64,000 nucleotides of DNA from Betaproteobacteria bacterium (GCA_013298145.1 JAAFJO010000002.1:496001-560000), one strand, 5' to 3'. Numbered from the stretch's first letter, positions 19,061-31,665 are shown. Numbers and translations: made by a program. The notes: a model not told the origin generated them from the letters alone.

Positions 19061-20475
19061 AGTCCCGTGTGCAGCGCATTCACTTCGTGGGCATTGGCGG
19101 CATTGGCATGAGCGGAATCGCTGAAGTGCTCGCAAATCAGGGATATCAGGTGAGCGGAAGCGACGCTTCAGATTCAGCCGTGCTCGCTCGGCTGCGTGCA
19201 CAAGGTGTTCGCGTTGCGGTCGGCCACCAAGCGAAGAACCTCGAAGATGCGCAAGCTGTTGTTGTGTCGAGTGCGGTGCCAAAGGACAATCCAGAGGTCG
19301 AAGCAGCGCGGAAGGCGAACCTTCCGATCGTGCCACGTGCCATGATGCTCGCAGAGCTCATGCGTGGCAAACAAGGCGTTGCGATTGCTGGAACTCACGG
19401 AAAAACAACCACGACATCGCTCGTTGCTGCGGTGCTTGCGGAAGGTGGTTTGGATCCTACGTTTGTTGTGGGCGGACGAGTCCGCGCACAAGGCACGAAT
19501 GCAAAGCTTGGATCCGGCGAATATTTCGTCGCAGAGGCCGATGAGTCGGATGCATCTTTTTTGCACTTAACGCCAACCATTGCTGTGGTGACCAACGTTG
19601 ATTTGGATCACATGGAAACGTACGGTCACAGCCCAGATCGCCTTTACGCGGCGTTTGCCGATTTCGCAAATCGATTGCCGTTTTATGGCGCACTCTATGC
19701 ATGTATTGATGATGCCGGGGTGCGCGCGGTCTTACCACGCGTCGTGAAGCCTGTCGTTACCTATGGTTTTGACGTAACGGCGGATGTCCGCGCCGAATCG
19801 GTTCATGCTGATGCGAACATGATGCGCTTTGTGGTTAAGCGAAAGAGCACCGATGATCTTGCCGTTACGCTGAATCTCGCCGGCAAACACAACGTCCTCA
19901 ACGCGCTTGCTGCGATTGGCGTTGCGCAAGACATCGGTGTCGATGCGGCCGCCATTCAGCGCGCACTCGCTAATTTCGGGGGCGTTGGACGTCGATTCGA
20001 ACGACACGGACCGGTGTCTTATCAGGGAGCGGAGTTCGAGCTTATCGATGACTATGGGCATCACCCCGTTGAATTGGCGGCGACGATCGATGCCGCGCGT
20101 AACGCCTACCCAAACCGTCGAATCGTTCTCGCGTTTCAGCCGCATCGCTACACGCGCACGCGCGATCTCTTCGATGACTTCTCTGCCGTGTTGTCGGGCG
20201 TAGACGTGCTTCTGCTTTCAGAAGTCTATGCCGCTGGTGAGGCACCGATTGTTGCGGCGGATAGCCGTGCATTGGCCCGCTCTATTCGTTTGCGCGGGCG
20301 TGTTGATCCCATCTACGTTGAATCGACCACGGACTTACCTGCCAACCTAATGAACATAGTGCGTCCGGGCGACGTGGTGATGACGATGGGTGCGGGTTCC
20401 ATTGGGGGCGTTGCAGGCCAGCTTAAAGCGGTGATCGCGCAAACACAAGCGCGCGCCAGTGGAGGGCAGCAATGA
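19057..20475 (+). CDS. murC: UDP-N-acetylmuramate:L-alanine ligase
   Basis: A 472-residue Mur ligase catalysing the first amino-acid addition in peptidoglycan precursor synthesis. It begins [18 protein letters not shown], the classic MurC nucleotide-binding start. The ATP loop [17 protein letters not shown] lies near residue 110, and [10 protein letters not shown] about residue 330 is also MurC-specific. Overlaps of 4 bases join it to murG and ftsQ. In many related bacteria murB and/or ddl follow murC; here ftsQ follows directly. Confidence 0.96.
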   Translation: MKSRVQRIHFVGIGGIGMSGIAEVLANQGYQVSGSDASDSAVLARLRAQGVRVAVGHQAKNLEDAQAVVVSSAVPKDNPEVEAARKANLPIVPRAMMLAELMRGKQGVAIAGTHGKTTTTSLVAAVLAEGGLDPTFVVGGRVRAQGTNAKLGSGEYFVAEADESDASFLHLTPTIAVVTNVDLDHMETYGHSPDRLYAAFADFANRLPFYGALYACIDDAGVRAVLPRVVKPVVTYGFDVTADVRAESVHADANMMRFVVKRKSTDDLAVTLNLAGKHNVLNALAAIGVAQDIGVDAAAIQRALANFGGVGRRFERHGPVSYQGAEFELIDDYGHHPVELAATIDAARNAYPNRRIVLAFQPHRYTRTRDLFDDFSAVLSGVDVLLLSEVYAAGEAPIVAADSRALARSIRLRGRVDPIYVESTTDLPANLMNIVRPGDVVMTMGAGSIGGVAGQLKAVIAQTQARASGGQQ

Positions 20476-21221
20476 ACGACCACACTGTATTGAGTCGTCT
20501 TGCGGGCTGGATCGCGCTAGTGGCCTCGATTGCGATTGCATGGAGCATTTTCCAGTGGGCAAACGGGAAGGGCTGGTTTGCGCTGCGTCAGGTCGCGTTT
20601 GTATCGCAGCCAGTGGAGCTCGACGTAGGATTGCTTGAATCAGCGGTTCGCACTGAAGTGCGCGGCACGTTTTTTACCGTGTCGCCACAGCGCGTTCGCA
20701 CCACGCTCAGAAAGCTTCCTTGGGTTCGTGATGCTGTGGTTGAGCGACGCTGGCCATTCGCGCTAGATGTGCGTGTGGAAGAGTATCGGGCAGTAGGGTA
20801 CTGGGGCGAGCTCGATCTCTTGTCTGACCGAGGCGAGCTCTTTCGGGCAACGTCGCGGGCGCCGCTCCCTCGATTCGATGGCCCCGCCGAAATGGCCGCC
20901 GAGACACTACAACGCTATCGCGAGATGAAGGTGGTGCTTGCGCCACTCGGGCTCACGATACGTTCCATGAATGTGTCGCCGCGCGGCGCGGTGAGCGTCA
21001 CGATGAAGAACGGGCTGGTCGTCGAACTCGGTCGCGACAGCATCGAGCAACGACTCACACGGTTTATTGGCTTGTACACCGCTTGGTCAGCAGAAGAACG
21101 TGACTCGATCGCACGAGTCGACCTTCGTTACAAGTCGGCAGTTGCGGTTGCGCGTGGGCGCACCAGCAGTGCAGCAAGCACATCGGGCGATCAAGTCGCA
21201 GTGGTAGGGACACAACAATGA
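20472..21221 (+). CDS. ftsQ: Cell division protein FtsQ
   Basis: A 249-residue bitopic division protein. A transmembrane helix lies at about residues 12-32 ([17 protein letters not shown]). The periplasmic POTRA domain follows ([22 protein letters not shown], then [36 protein letters not shown]). The C-terminal beta domain ends in a disordered Ser/Thr/Ala-rich stretch. FtsQ recruits FtsL and FtsB and regulates FtsWI. It lies between murC and ftsA with 4-base overlaps on both sides. Confidence 0.93.
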   Translation: MNDHTVLSRLAGWIALVASIAIAWSIFQWANGKGWFALRQVAFVSQPVELDVGLLESAVRTEVRGTFFTVSPQRVRTTLRKLPWVRDAVVERRWPFALDVRVEEYRAVGYWGELDLLSDRGELFRATSRAPLPRFDGPAEMAAETLQRYREMKVVLAPLGLTIRSMNVSPRGAVSVTMKNGLVVELGRDSIEQRLTRFIGLYTAWSAEERDSIARVDLRYKSAVAVARGRTSSAASTSGDQVAVVGTQQ

Positions 21222-22432
21222 GTGAGTTAATTGCGGCGCTTGACATCGGCACCTCAAAGGTGGTCGCGCTCGTCGCTGAAATTGATGCGACTGGAAATCT
21301 TTCGATTATTGGGTTCGGCGAACAGCCGTCACACGGTATGCGCAAAGGCATGGTCGTGGATATCGACGCCACGACCGCGACCATTGCAGCTGCGGTCAAA
21401 GAAGCGGCTGCCATGGCGAATTGCAAGCTAACGCAGGTATTCGTTGGTATCGCCGGGAGCCATATTCGCAGCCTCAATTCGAGTGGCATGGTGGCCATGA
21501 AGGATGCTGAGGTAACTGCTGCCGATATGGAGCGCGTGGTCGAAACCGCAAAAGCAATAGCGATTCCGAACGATCAGATCGTGTTGCATACGCTGCCTCA
21601 GGAATACATCATCGACGGGCAGGAGGGTATTCGCAAACCGCTCGGCATGAGTGGTCGCCGCCTTGAAGTCAAGGTGCATATCGTGACCGGCGCGGTATCT
21701 GCCGCAGACAACATTGAAAAGTGCGTGCGCCGCTGCGGGCTGGAAGTGCAGGAGTTGGTGTTGCAGCCGCTTGCCTCAGCGGCGGCCTGTTTGACGCGCG
21801 ATGAGATGGAAATCGGCGTAGGACTGATTGATATTGGCGGCGGTACCACTGATTTCGCGCTCTACACCGGCGGCTCAATTCGGCACACCGGCGTGCTCCC
21901 GGTGGCGGGCGATCAAATTACCAATGATGTTGCTATGGCGCTGCGGGTGCCCAGCAAAGAAGCTGCCGACATCAAGCATCGTTACGCAGTCGCCATGCGA
22001 AAGCTCGCCGACATTGATGACCTGATCGAAGTTCCAAGCGTGGCCGATCGCCCCGCCCGGACGATGGCTCGGCACACGCTCGCGGAGGTAATCGAGCCAC
22101 GCGTGGAAGAACTGTTTCAGCTGGTGCATGAGCAAATGAAGCGTTCGGGATTCGAGCCGCTCTTGCGCTCCGGCGTGGTGTTGACTGGCGGCACAGCGCT
22201 CCTCCCAGGTATTGCCGAGCTCGGGGAAGAGGTGTTTCACATGCCAGTGCGTGTGGCCTCTCCCGAATACGGCGGGCCACTTCGCGATGTGCTGTGTGCG
22301 CCCAAGTATTCAACGGCGATTGGCCTTTTGATGCACGGTCGTGACCAGGTAAGTCGCGTTGCCGAGCGGCACAAACGCACAGGTGCGGCGGCAGGCTTAT
22401 TCGCAAAACTGAGGGATGCCTTCGGTTTTTAG
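21218..22432 (+). CDS. ftsA: Cell division protein FtsA
   Basis: A 404-residue actin-like ATPase that tethers FtsZ filaments to the membrane. Phosphate-1 motif IAALDIGTSKVVALVAE is at the N terminus. LIDIGGGTTDFALYTGG (about residue 205) is the phosphate-2 motif, and VVLTGGTALLPGIAEL (about residue 325) is the adenosine motif. The C terminus KLRDAFGF is the expected short amphipathic membrane-targeting helix. It is the last gene of the tightly overlapping block; ftsZ follows after 75 bp. Confidence 0.96.
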   Translation: MSELIAALDIGTSKVVALVAEIDATGNLSIIGFGEQPSHGMRKGMVVDIDATTATIAAAVKEAAAMANCKLTQVFVGIAGSHIRSLNSSGMVAMKDAEVTAADMERVVETAKAIAIPNDQIVLHTLPQEYIIDGQEGIRKPLGMSGRRLEVKVHIVTGAVSAADNIEKCVRRCGLEVQELVLQPLASAAACLTRDEMEIGVGLIDIGGGTTDFALYTGGSIRHTGVLPVAGDQITNDVAMALRVPSKEAADIKHRYAVAMRKLADIDDLIEVPSVADRPARTMARHTLAEVIEPRVEELFQLVHEQMKRSGFEPLLRSGVVLTGGTALLPGIAELGEEVFHMPVRVASPEYGGPLRDVLCAPKYSTAIGLLMHGRDQVSRVAERHKRTGAAAGLFAKLRDAFGF

Positions 22433-22442
22433 AAATTTAGAG

Positions 22443-22460
22443 TTCTTCGGTATCGAAGAA
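22443..22460 (+). promoter_or_regulatory. Hairpin in the ftsA-ftsZ spacer
   Basis: TTCTTCG-GTAT-CGAAGAA is a perfect 7-bp stem with a 4-base loop, 48 bases before the ftsZ ATG. It lies in the only real gap of the division cluster. It may mark an mRNA processing site or mild attenuator that sets ftsZ expression apart from ftsA. There is no U-run after it, so it is not a strong terminator. AGGAG for ftsZ lies further downstream (22497-22501). Confidence 0.5.
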
Positions 22461-22507
22461 GTGTGTGTTGTTACTGATCAATCTGATCTGTCTTATAGGA
22501 GCGAAAC

Positions 22508-23701
22508 ATGTTTGAAATCGTTGACGAGAAAAGGGATGGCGCGGTCATCAAGGTGATCGGTGTCGGTGGCTGCGGCGGCAACGCCGTAGAGCACATGATT
22601 AGCCGTGGCGTTGCAGGCGTCGAATTCATCGCCGCCAATACGGATGCACAAGTGCTTGATCGCAACCCCTCGGGTACGCGTATTCATCTGGGTGCTGAGC
22701 TCACACAGGGTTTGGGCGCGGGCGCCAAGCCTGAAGTCGGACGCGATGCTGCGATGGAATCGAAGATTGCGATTCAGGAATCGATTCGCGGCGCCGACAT
22801 GTTGTTCATCACGGCGGGAATGGGCGGCGGCACAGGCACAGGTGCTGCGCCAATCGTTGCGCAGCTGGCGAAAGAGATGGGAATACTCGTCGTTGCGGTT
22901 GTGACGAAGCCGTTTCGCTTCGAGATGCAGAAGCGTGAACGCGCAGCTCAAGCGGGCATCGACGAGCTGCAGCGCCATGTTGATTCGCTCATCGTTGTGC
23001 CTAACGAAAAGCTGATTCAGGTTCTCGGCCGTAACGTATCGTTGCCAGCCGCGTTCGCCGCGTCGAACGATGTGTTGCACGGCGCTGTCGCTGGAATTTC
23101 GGAAATCATCAACAAGCGTGGGTTGGTTAACCGTGACTTCGCTGACGTTCGTACCATCATGTCTGAGCTCGGTATGGCGATGATGGGGACGGCAGTTGCA
23201 TCTGGCGAAGATCGCGGCAAGGCGGCAGCTATGGCTGCCATCAAAAGTCCGCTCTTGGAAGACGTGGATCTTCAAGGCGCGCGCGGTGTACTGCTCAACA
23301 TCACTACATCGAGCGATGTGGAGCTGGGCGAGCTCTATGACGTGACCGATACCGTTCAAGAATTTGTGTCGCCTGATGCAACCGTTCTCTGGGGTCACGT
23401 GATCGACGACAGTATGGGCGACGAAATGCGTGTCACGATGGTGGCTACCGGGCTCGGCGCGAAACGAAAGATGCAGGCAGTTCAGGGTGGCGTGATCACA
23501 ACGCCCAAATTCGAGCTACCGCCGCTTCGCACCGGTACAGACAACATGCCTGTCGCGGGCGATCCCATCGCGACTGTGGGTATCGCAACGACGGAAGGTA
23601 TTGAGGTCTCCTATGACGTACCGACCTTTACGCGTCAGCCCGCTCGCCCAGGGTCACGATCACTTGAGATTCCGACTTTTTTGCGCAAGCAAGCGGACTG
23701 A
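22508..23701 (+). CDS. ftsZ: Cell division GTPase FtsZ
   Basis: A 397-residue tubulin-like GTPase that forms the Z ring. [14 protein letters not shown] near residue 17 and the tubulin signature [12 protein letters not shown] near residue 106 bind GTP. The catalytic loop region lies about residues 200-215. A variable linker (about residues 320-385) leads to the conserved tail [12 protein letters not shown], which binds FtsA and other partners. A clear AGGAG precedes ATG 22508. Length is normal. Confidence 0.97.
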   Translation: MFEIVDEKRDGAVIKVIGVGGCGGNAVEHMISRGVAGVEFIAANTDAQVLDRNPSGTRIHLGAELTQGLGAGAKPEVGRDAAMESKIAIQESIRGADMLFITAGMGGGTGTGAAPIVAQLAKEMGILVVAVVTKPFRFEMQKRERAAQAGIDELQRHVDSLIVVPNEKLIQVLGRNVSLPAAFAASNDVLHGAVAGISEIINKRGLVNRDFADVRTIMSELGMAMMGTAVASGEDRGKAAAMAAIKSPLLEDVDLQGARGVLLNITTSSDVELGELYDVTDTVQEFVSPDATVLWGHVIDDSMGDEMRVTMVATGLGAKRKMQAVQGGVITTPKFELPPLRTGTDNMPVAGDPIATVGIATTEGIEVSYDVPTFTRQPARPGSRSLEIPTFLRKQAD

Positions 23702-24507
23702 TTGAAACGTCGCGAACGTAGCATTTAAAAAATGCCTCGCGCCCCGTTTTTTATGGGGTGAGCGCTTGATTTTGAAGAAAGTTGCGACTAAGTAAATAAA
23801 GGGCTTACTGCCACAAGATCAAAGCATTTAAGGACTGTGTTGTACTCGTCTCCGGGACGCTTTTGACTCGTTTTCTGGCTGCCGCATTCGCTCCGTGGCT
23901 TGCCGAAGACGTGATGAAGTGTCCCGTTTTTCTTAGGGCGTGTTAGCGCTAGTTTGGCGAGATGCGTTCCGAAAATGCGGCGATGGATGCTCAGAGCGTT
24001 GCGAAGTACGGGGTGGCTCGCCGTTCAAGTAACGCGACAAAGCGGACGCGCCGCATTTTCGGAACCCTTCAGGGCGCGTTCGGGTTTCGCGCCTGGTGTT
24101 GTTGCGAAGTCCTTGCGAAAAGCTAGTCGCCTACGCTCCGTGCCCGCACCACGGCGGCCTTCGCGCCTTGTTTGCCAACTTCCCATACATCCCAACCCGA
24201 ACCGCCGCACTCGTCAAAATAGTGTTAGCACGCCGTAGATGATGACGTTCCCCTGAATCGAGCGCTACCGGCAAGCTGAGCAGCGAAAATCCAGAAGTGA
24301 CGATAATCAACCGCTTCGAACTAGGTTCGGGGCTATGCCAAGAAATTGCTTCATGTAGGCTGTGAACGCAGAGGTCAACCGCTGTCAGGCGTCAAGTGAT
24401 GCAGGAACGCGCCGTAGATGGAAAGCTTCGCGTTGTGACCCACAGTCGCCCTTTCGAAATGTTGTGCCTCAGTTCAACCAGCGAAGCGATGCTTCATTTA
24501 GTAATCC
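23702..24507. other. Long intergenic region between ftsZ and lpxC
   Basis: This 806-bp stretch has no convincing gene. Just after ftsZ are short AT-rich and C/G-rich runs (GCATTTAAAAAATGC, CCCC-GTTTTTTAT-GGGG, about 23720-23760) that may end ftsZ transcripts but lack a classic terminator form. The middle holds one copy of a structured dispersed repeat (23937-24234). The last 270 bp should contain the lpxC promoter; no clear promoter elements were recognised by eye. Confidence 0.5.
23937..24234 (+). repeat. Structured dispersed repeat, copy 1 (terminal and nested inverted repeats)
   Basis: The 298-bp element begins GGCGTGTTAGCGCTAG and ends in its imperfect inverse (CTCGTCAAAATAGTGTTAGCACGCC). 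If written as plus-strand RNA, 23 of 24 positions of the terminal arms pair, four of them as G-U. Nested inside are TTCCGAAAATGCGGCG / CGCCGCATTTTCGGAA (16 bp, perfect) and GTTCGGGTT / AACCCGAAC. A second copy lies at 42226-42490. A central block (GCGCCTGGTGTTGTTGCGAA) is identical in both. There is no reading frame of note. It is either a small non-autonomous mobile element or a structured RNA. Confidence 0.75.
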
Positions 24508-25395
24508 ATGCCAGCAGTAGAGACCGTGTCAGCCAACAGTAAAGATCAGCAACATACCGTCGCGAATGTGGTCAGCACCACAGGCGTCGCGCTTCATTCG
24601 GGCGTGCGGGTCAAGCTCACGCTGAAACCCGCGCCTGTGGATCACGGTATCGTTTTCCGCCGCAGCGATCTCAGCCCGCCGGTAGACGTGCCCGCCAAAG
24701 CAGAATTGGTGAAAGAAACACGTTTGGCAACCACGCTGGTTGTCGACGACGCGAAGGTACAGACGGTTGAGCATTTCTTGGCCGCTTGTGTTGGATGTGG
24801 ACTCGATAATGCGCTGGTTGAGATTGACAATATAGAAGTGCCCATCATGGACGGTTCTTCCGCACCGTTCGTATTTCTGATTGAAGAGGCGGGCCTCGTC
24901 GCCCAAGCGAGCGCGCGAAAGTACATCGAAGTGATCGCGCCGATCCGCGTTGAGTCTGGCGACAAATTCGCAGAACTCTTGCCTAGTCAGCAGTTTCAAG
25001 TGGATTTCACCATCGACTTCGCTCATCCGGCGATTCCCGATGAGCACTGCCGAGTGACAATGGACCTTGCGCCCGATGCTTTTTTGGAGCACATCAGCCG
25101 CGCTCGAACATTTGGATTCTCCTTTGAAGCCGACATGCTGCGCGCCATTGGGCTCGCGCAAGGCGGCAGTATGGAAAACGCCGTCGTGCTCGACGAGTAC
25201 AAAGTGCTGAATCGTGAGGGCTTGCGCTTTGCCGACGAGCTCGCGCGCCACAAAGTGCTTGATGCAGTGGGCGATTTATTCCTGCTGGGCTACCGCGTGA
25301 AAGCGAAGTATCACGCGTTTAAATCAGGTCACGACCTAAATAACAAACTCTGCCGCGCGCTCATCGCCTCGCCCGATTCCTGGCGCTGGGCCTGA
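24508..25395 (+). CDS. lpxC: UDP-3-O-acyl-N-acetylglucosamine deacetylase
   Basis: The zinc-dependent deacetylase of the first committed step of lipid A synthesis. The 295-residue protein has LHSG near residue 31, the zinc and catalytic motif VEHFLAACVGCGLDNA near residue 88, ISRARTFGF, and the second zinc motif ARHKVLDAVGDLFLLG. FKSGHDLNNKL near the C terminus carries the catalytic His. ATG 24508 gives a slightly long N terminus before QHTVANVV. As in many betaproteobacteria it follows ftsZ, but here after an 806-bp gap. Confidence 0.95.
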   Translation: MPAVETVSANSKDQQHTVANVVSTTGVALHSGVRVKLTLKPAPVDHGIVFRRSDLSPPVDVPAKAELVKETRLATTLVVDDAKVQTVEHFLAACVGCGLDNALVEIDNIEVPIMDGSSAPFVFLIEEAGLVAQASARKYIEVIAPIRVESGDKFAELLPSQQFQVDFTIDFAHPAIPDEHCRVTMDLAPDAFLEHISRARTFGFSFEADMLRAIGLAQGGSMENAVVLDEYKVLNREGLRFADELARHKVLDAVGDLFLLGYRVKAKYHAFKSGHDLNNKLCRALIASPDSWRWA

Positions 25396-25491
25396 GCCAA
25401 CTGAAGCCGCTACGCGCGGGTAAATTGAGCGAAGTTAAGCGGGCAATCAGACGCGTTTGGACGATTTTGAAACTCGTGCAACACTTGCCGC

Positions 25492-26004
25492 GTGCAACCC
25501 ACCTTTAAAAAAACACCGGCCGGAATTGCTGAGCTCGAACGCCACACGTTAAAGTTGCGGCCCGAGCTGCGTCGTTTACTCATCATGATCGACGGAAAAC
25601 GCTCAGTCGATTCGCTCGTGCCGTTCTTTCGCCCGAATGAACTCCCGCTTTTAGTGGACGAGTTACTTCAGTGCGGCGCGATTGAAACCTTAGTACCCGT
25701 GGCGCAGATTGCCTCTGATGGCGATGGCGACGATCAGCTGACGGTAGCCGTAACGACGCTGCGTGGGACGCTCTCCAAGGCGCAGCTTTCGGCCGCGATT
25801 TCCGCAGCGAAAACTCACTGCAAGTCTCAATTGGGAAGGGCTGCTGATCGATTTATTGGCGATCTTGATAAGTGTACCGATTCGGCTGCGCTCCGCATTT
25901 GCATTTCTGATATCCAATTAAAGCTGATGTCAGACTTCGGTGAAGCGTCAGCAACGCAGTTCGTGACGGCGGTGCGCGAAGCCGTGCGCCGCAGCTCGTC
26001 GTAG
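25492..26004 (+). CDS. Hypothetical protein downstream of lpxC
   Basis: A 170-residue predicted cytoplasmic protein with GTG start at 25492. The N-terminal part (TPAGIAELERHTLKLRPELR, RLLIMIDGKRSVDSLVPFFRP, VDELLQCGAIETL) looks like a small winged-helix-like module with the IDGKRS turn. The C-terminal half is helical. No signal peptide or membrane segment is present. It lies between lpxC and the convergent DciA-like gene, ending 24 bases from it. I do not recognise a specific family. Confidence 0.7.
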   Translation: MQPTFKKTPAGIAELERHTLKLRPELRRLLIMIDGKRSVDSLVPFFRPNELPLLVDELLQCGAIETLVPVAQIASDGDGDDQLTVAVTTLRGTLSKAQLSAAISAAKTHCKSQLGRAADRFIGDLDKCTDSAALRICISDIQLKLMSDFGEASATQFVTAVREAVRRSSS

Positions 26005-26028
26005 CTTGCGGGACACCAGAAACTCCGG

Positions 26029-26484
26029 CTAGCGGGCATTGTTTCTTAGGGTTTCGGCAAGTCGCGCCAAGCTAGTTTGCATGCGCTCACTTTCGATGAG
26101 CATGGCTTTATTGCTAACGCTTTCTGCCGCCCCAACGGAGCGCGCTGGCCTTGGTTTCGGCTCAGGGCGAACGCTAGATTGCACTGTCACTGAAATTTCG
26201 TTAAATTTCAAGGCCTTATCTGCAATTGCCCGCTCGATTTCTGAGCGGCGCAGGCGCACCCAAGCGGCGGCTTCATGCGATGTCACGACGATGAACACCG
26301 TGGAGCCGATCAATCGAACAGTGTGCACGCCCTTGAGGACATCGGCGGGCATACACTGGAGCAATAACTGAGTCGATTGCCGACTCGCTCGAACCTGGTT
26401 CAAACCAGATCGCAGCTGCGGCATTCGCTCTAGGTATCCGGCCAAACCTTCTGGCTTCGGGTACGGGGTTTGGGATTTCTTCAC
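26029..26484 (-). CDS. DciA-like DUF721 protein
   Basis: This 151-residue protein (GTG start at 26484) resembles the DUF721/DciA family, whose members help load or operate the replicative helicase DnaB in bacteria lacking DnaC. Family-like features are an N-terminal helical region, the strand VHTVRLIGSTVFIVVTSHEAAAWVRLRRSEI with its alternating hydrophobic residues and conserved Trp, and a disordered basic tail (RPEPKPRPARS). Its first base abuts the M23 peptidase ATG on the opposite strand. The location near secA fits the family in betaproteobacteria. A longer start at 26550 would overlap the peptidase gene and is less likely. Confidence 0.65.
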   Translation of the reverse strand: MKKSQTPYPKPEGLAGYLERMPQLRSGLNQVRASRQSTQLLLQCMPADVLKGVHTVRLIGSTVFIVVTSHEAAAWVRLRRSEIERAIADKALKFNEISVTVQSSVRPEPKPRPARSVGAAESVSNKAMLIESERMQTSLARLAETLRNNAR

Positions 26485-27393
26485 ATGCAAATTATCCTCG
26501 TCTCGAGCGATTACCGAACGCGAAAGAATTTGAACGTCGGCTGGCCTCATCTGGTCGGAGCTGCGTTTGCGTTGCTCGTCGCGCTCGCGCTCACTGCAAC
26601 TCTCGCCAACTATTTAAGTCTGAAGTATGCGGCGACCTCCAATCATCCCTTGATCCGTAGCATTCTGCTTGCCGATCAACATGAAAAAGCGCGCGAGCAA
26701 CGGCAGCAAATTCAGGATCACATTAATTCGCTCGCTGTCAGGCTCGGCGAGATGCAAGCGCACATGCTGCGTTTGGATGGACTGGGAGATCGTCTCGCGA
26801 AGGTCGCGGGTCTGAAGCCACAAGAGCTGCCTAGCGCTTCTCCGCCAGGACGTGGCGGCGCGGCCACACCTTCAACGCCGTTGTCGATGGATCAATTCGC
26901 CAAGCAGCTTGGCGAACTGCAGCGCACCATCGACGTAAAAGCTGACCAAATGACCGTGCTTGAGGCGCTTTTGGTGGAAGGTAGCGCCCAGCGGAAGTTT
27001 CTTCCCACGCTGCCACCAGTTGAAAACATCAACTACACCTCGAACTTCGGATACAGAATTGATCCGTTCACGGGGCATCAATCCTTTCACGAGGGGGTTG
27101 ATTTTGCCGCTGAGACGGGCACTCCGATTAACGCTGCCGCCAGCGGCAAGGTTATTTATGCAGAAACTCACGCCGCTTACGGAAAGACGGTTGACGTGGA
27201 CCACGGCAACGGCTTGGTTACACGCTACGCGCATGCCTCAGAACTTCTCGTCAAAGAAGGCGATCTTGTCGTGCGCGGGCAGCGAATTGCCAAAGTGGGC
27301 TCGACCGGACGCTCCACCGGCCCCCACCTTCATTTCGAAGTGCGTCTCAATGGCGCTCCTCAAAACCCTGCGCGCTTTCTCTCCGTTAACTAG
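26485..27393 (+). CDS. M23 family metallopeptidase with membrane anchor and coiled coil
   Basis: A 302-residue LytM-type envelope protein. An N-terminal transmembrane helix lies at about residues 20-45 (LVGAAFALLVALALTATLANYL). A coiled coil follows (HEKAREQRQQIQDHINSLAVRLGEMQ). The peptidase domain spans about residues 170-302: FHEGVDFAAETGTPI carries the first zinc ligands (H-x3-D), and TGPHLHFEV carries the H-x-H motif. The zinc ligands are present, so it may cut peptidoglycan cross-links. ATG 26485 is used; a TTG five codons upstream overlaps the divergent gene. It precedes secA, as in related genomes. Confidence 0.9.
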   Translation: MQIILVSSDYRTRKNLNVGWPHLVGAAFALLVALALTATLANYLSLKYAATSNHPLIRSILLADQHEKAREQRQQIQDHINSLAVRLGEMQAHMLRLDGLGDRLAKVAGLKPQELPSASPPGRGGAATPSTPLSMDQFAKQLGELQRTIDVKADQMTVLEALLVEGSAQRKFLPTLPPVENINYTSNFGYRIDPFTGHQSFHEGVDFAAETGTPINAAASGKVIYAETHAAYGKTVDVDHGNGLVTRYAHASELLVKEGDLVVRGQRIAKVGSTGRSTGPHLHFEVRLNGAPQNPARFLSVN

Positions 27394-27442
27394 CGACGCC
27401 GGAAATACCCCCGAAGCCGTAAAATTCGGGAGTTCACAACGA

Positions 27443-27473
27443 ACCGCGCCATGTGGCGCGGTTTATTTTTTCT
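27443..27473 (+). terminator. Intrinsic terminator after the M23 peptidase gene
   Basis: ACCGCGCCA-TG-TGGCGCGGT (27443-27462) is a perfect 9-bp GC-rich stem with a 2-base centre, followed by TTATTTTTTCTT. This is a textbook rho-independent terminator for the plus strand, separating the peptidase transcript from secA 78 bp downstream. Confidence 0.9.
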
Positions 27474-27550
27474 TGGCAAGCGTCTGAGCGCGGCCCCTGC
27501 AACGACAACAAAAACGAGTTGACGCGACTCACGCTGGTTCACCACACATC

Positions 27551-30283
<2,733 letters not shown>

Positions 30284-30330
30284 CAAGCGCTGGTTCGAAC
30301 AAACCCGCGTCTTGCGCGTGTCACAATGGA

Positions 30331-30356
30331 AAGGCTCCCAGACGGAGCCTTTTTTT
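30331..30356 (+). terminator. Intrinsic terminator after secA
   Basis: AGGCTCC-CAGAC-GGAGCCT (30332-30350) is a perfect 7-bp stem with a 5-base loop, followed directly by a run of T (30350-30356). It lies 50 bases after the secA stop and just before argJ, so argJ probably has its own promoter or depends on readthrough. Confidence 0.9.
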
Positions 30357-30385
30357 CGCAGATTGAAACCGAGAAAGTCCGAATC

Positions 30386-31624
30386 ATGCCCGTCAATTAC
30401 CATCCCCTTACTGCCGCTGCTGCGCACGTGATTCAGGGCGTTCGCATGGGCGCGGTGCAAGCGCAGGTGCGGAAGCCTAATCGTTACGACATGCTGCTGG
30501 TTGAATTTGCGCCTGGCACTCAGGTGGGCGGTGTGTTTACGCAAAGTCGATTCGCTGCGGCGCCCGTCCAGGTGTGTCGCGAGCACTTAGCACGAAGCTC
30601 GGAGATGCGCGCGCTCGTGATCAACACGGGCATTGCAAACGCCGCGACGGGCGAACTGGGCTTGGCCAATGCGCGCGCGACGTGCGATGCGGTGGCAGGC
30701 GCGCTGTCGCTCAAAGGCGCGGAGGTTTTGCCGTTTTCGACGGGTGTGATTCTTGAGCACTTGCCGATGGATCGCATCACGGCTGGCGTGAACACTGCTG
30801 CGAATTCGCTCAAGTCGGGTGAGCTCGCAGATTGGGCGCGTGCGGCTCAGACGATCATGACCACGGATACGATATACAAGCTCGCCAGTGAGCAAATCGT
30901 GTTGGGTGGAAAGGTCGTAAACATCACCGGCATGTCTAAAGGTGCGGGCATGATTCAACCCAATATGGCAACCATGCTGGGCTATGTGTTTACCGATGCA
31001 GCCGTGTCTGGCGCGCTCATGGGATCGATTGCCAAGCGAGTCGCAGACGTGAGCTTCAATCGCGTCACTGTTGACGGCGACACGTCAACAAATGATTCAT
31101 TCATCGTTGCTGCGACAGGTAAAGCGGGTAATGCGGTCGTGAGTGCGCTTGATAGCGACGACGGCCGCACGCTCGTTGCCGCCCTTGAGCGGGTGGCGCT
31201 CACGCTTGCGCAAGCGATCGTTCGCGACGGTGAAGGTGCCACTAAGTTCATCACGATTGAGGTAACGGGTGGCCGTGATTTCGCCGAATGCGACAAGATT
31301 GCGCGCGCCGTCGCTCATTCACCGCTCATCAAAACCGCGTTTTTTGCGAGCGATCCTAACTTGGGCCGCATCCTCGCTGCGATTGGCTACGGTGCGCCAG
31401 CGGACTTAGATCCCGCGAAAGTGACAGTGCACTTGAGCGGCGTGTTGGTTGCAGAAAAAGGCGGCCGCGCGAGCTCGTACAAAGAAGAGCTCGGCGCCGC
31501 AGCAATGAAAGCGGCGGACATCTCGGTGGCGATCAACCTTGGGCGCGGCACGGCTACGCAAACCATCTACACGTGTGATTTCTCATACGACTACGTGAAG
31601 ATCAACGCAGATTATCGAAGCTGA
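30386..31624 (+). CDS. argJ: Bifunctional glutamate N-acetyltransferase / N-acetylglutamate synthase
   Basis: A 412-residue arginine biosynthesis enzyme that transfers acetyl groups from N-acetylornithine to glutamate (cyclic pathway) and can also use acetyl-CoA. The self-cleavage site is visible in MIQPNMATMLGYVFTDAAV (cut between Ala and the nucleophile Thr, about residue 194). FAPGTQVGGVFTQ and GDPNLGR-like SDPNLGRILAAIG are further signatures. ATG 30386 is chosen because the open frame upstream runs through the secA terminator. Confidence 0.95.
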   Translation: MPVNYHPLTAAAAHVIQGVRMGAVQAQVRKPNRYDMLLVEFAPGTQVGGVFTQSRFAAAPVQVCREHLARSSEMRALVINTGIANAATGELGLANARATCDAVAGALSLKGAEVLPFSTGVILEHLPMDRITAGVNTAANSLKSGELADWARAAQTIMTTDTIYKLASEQIVLGGKVVNITGMSKGAGMIQPNMATMLGYVFTDAAVSGALMGSIAKRVADVSFNRVTVDGDTSTNDSFIVAATGKAGNAVVSALDSDDGRTLVAALERVALTLAQAIVRDGEGATKFITIEVTGGRDFAECDKIARAVAHSPLIKTAFFASDPNLGRILAAIGYGAPADLDPAKVTVHLSGVLVAEKGGRASSYKEELGAAAMKAADISVAINLGRGTATQTIYTCDFSYDYVKINADYRS

Positions 31625-31665
31625 CACGCAAACGTACAAAAAGTCTATTCAATGACGACGGCCTT

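Noticed and set aside
22493..23398. 301-residue minus-strand frame opposite ftsZ
   Set aside because: It is antisense to conserved FtsZ motifs, and has no signature of its own.
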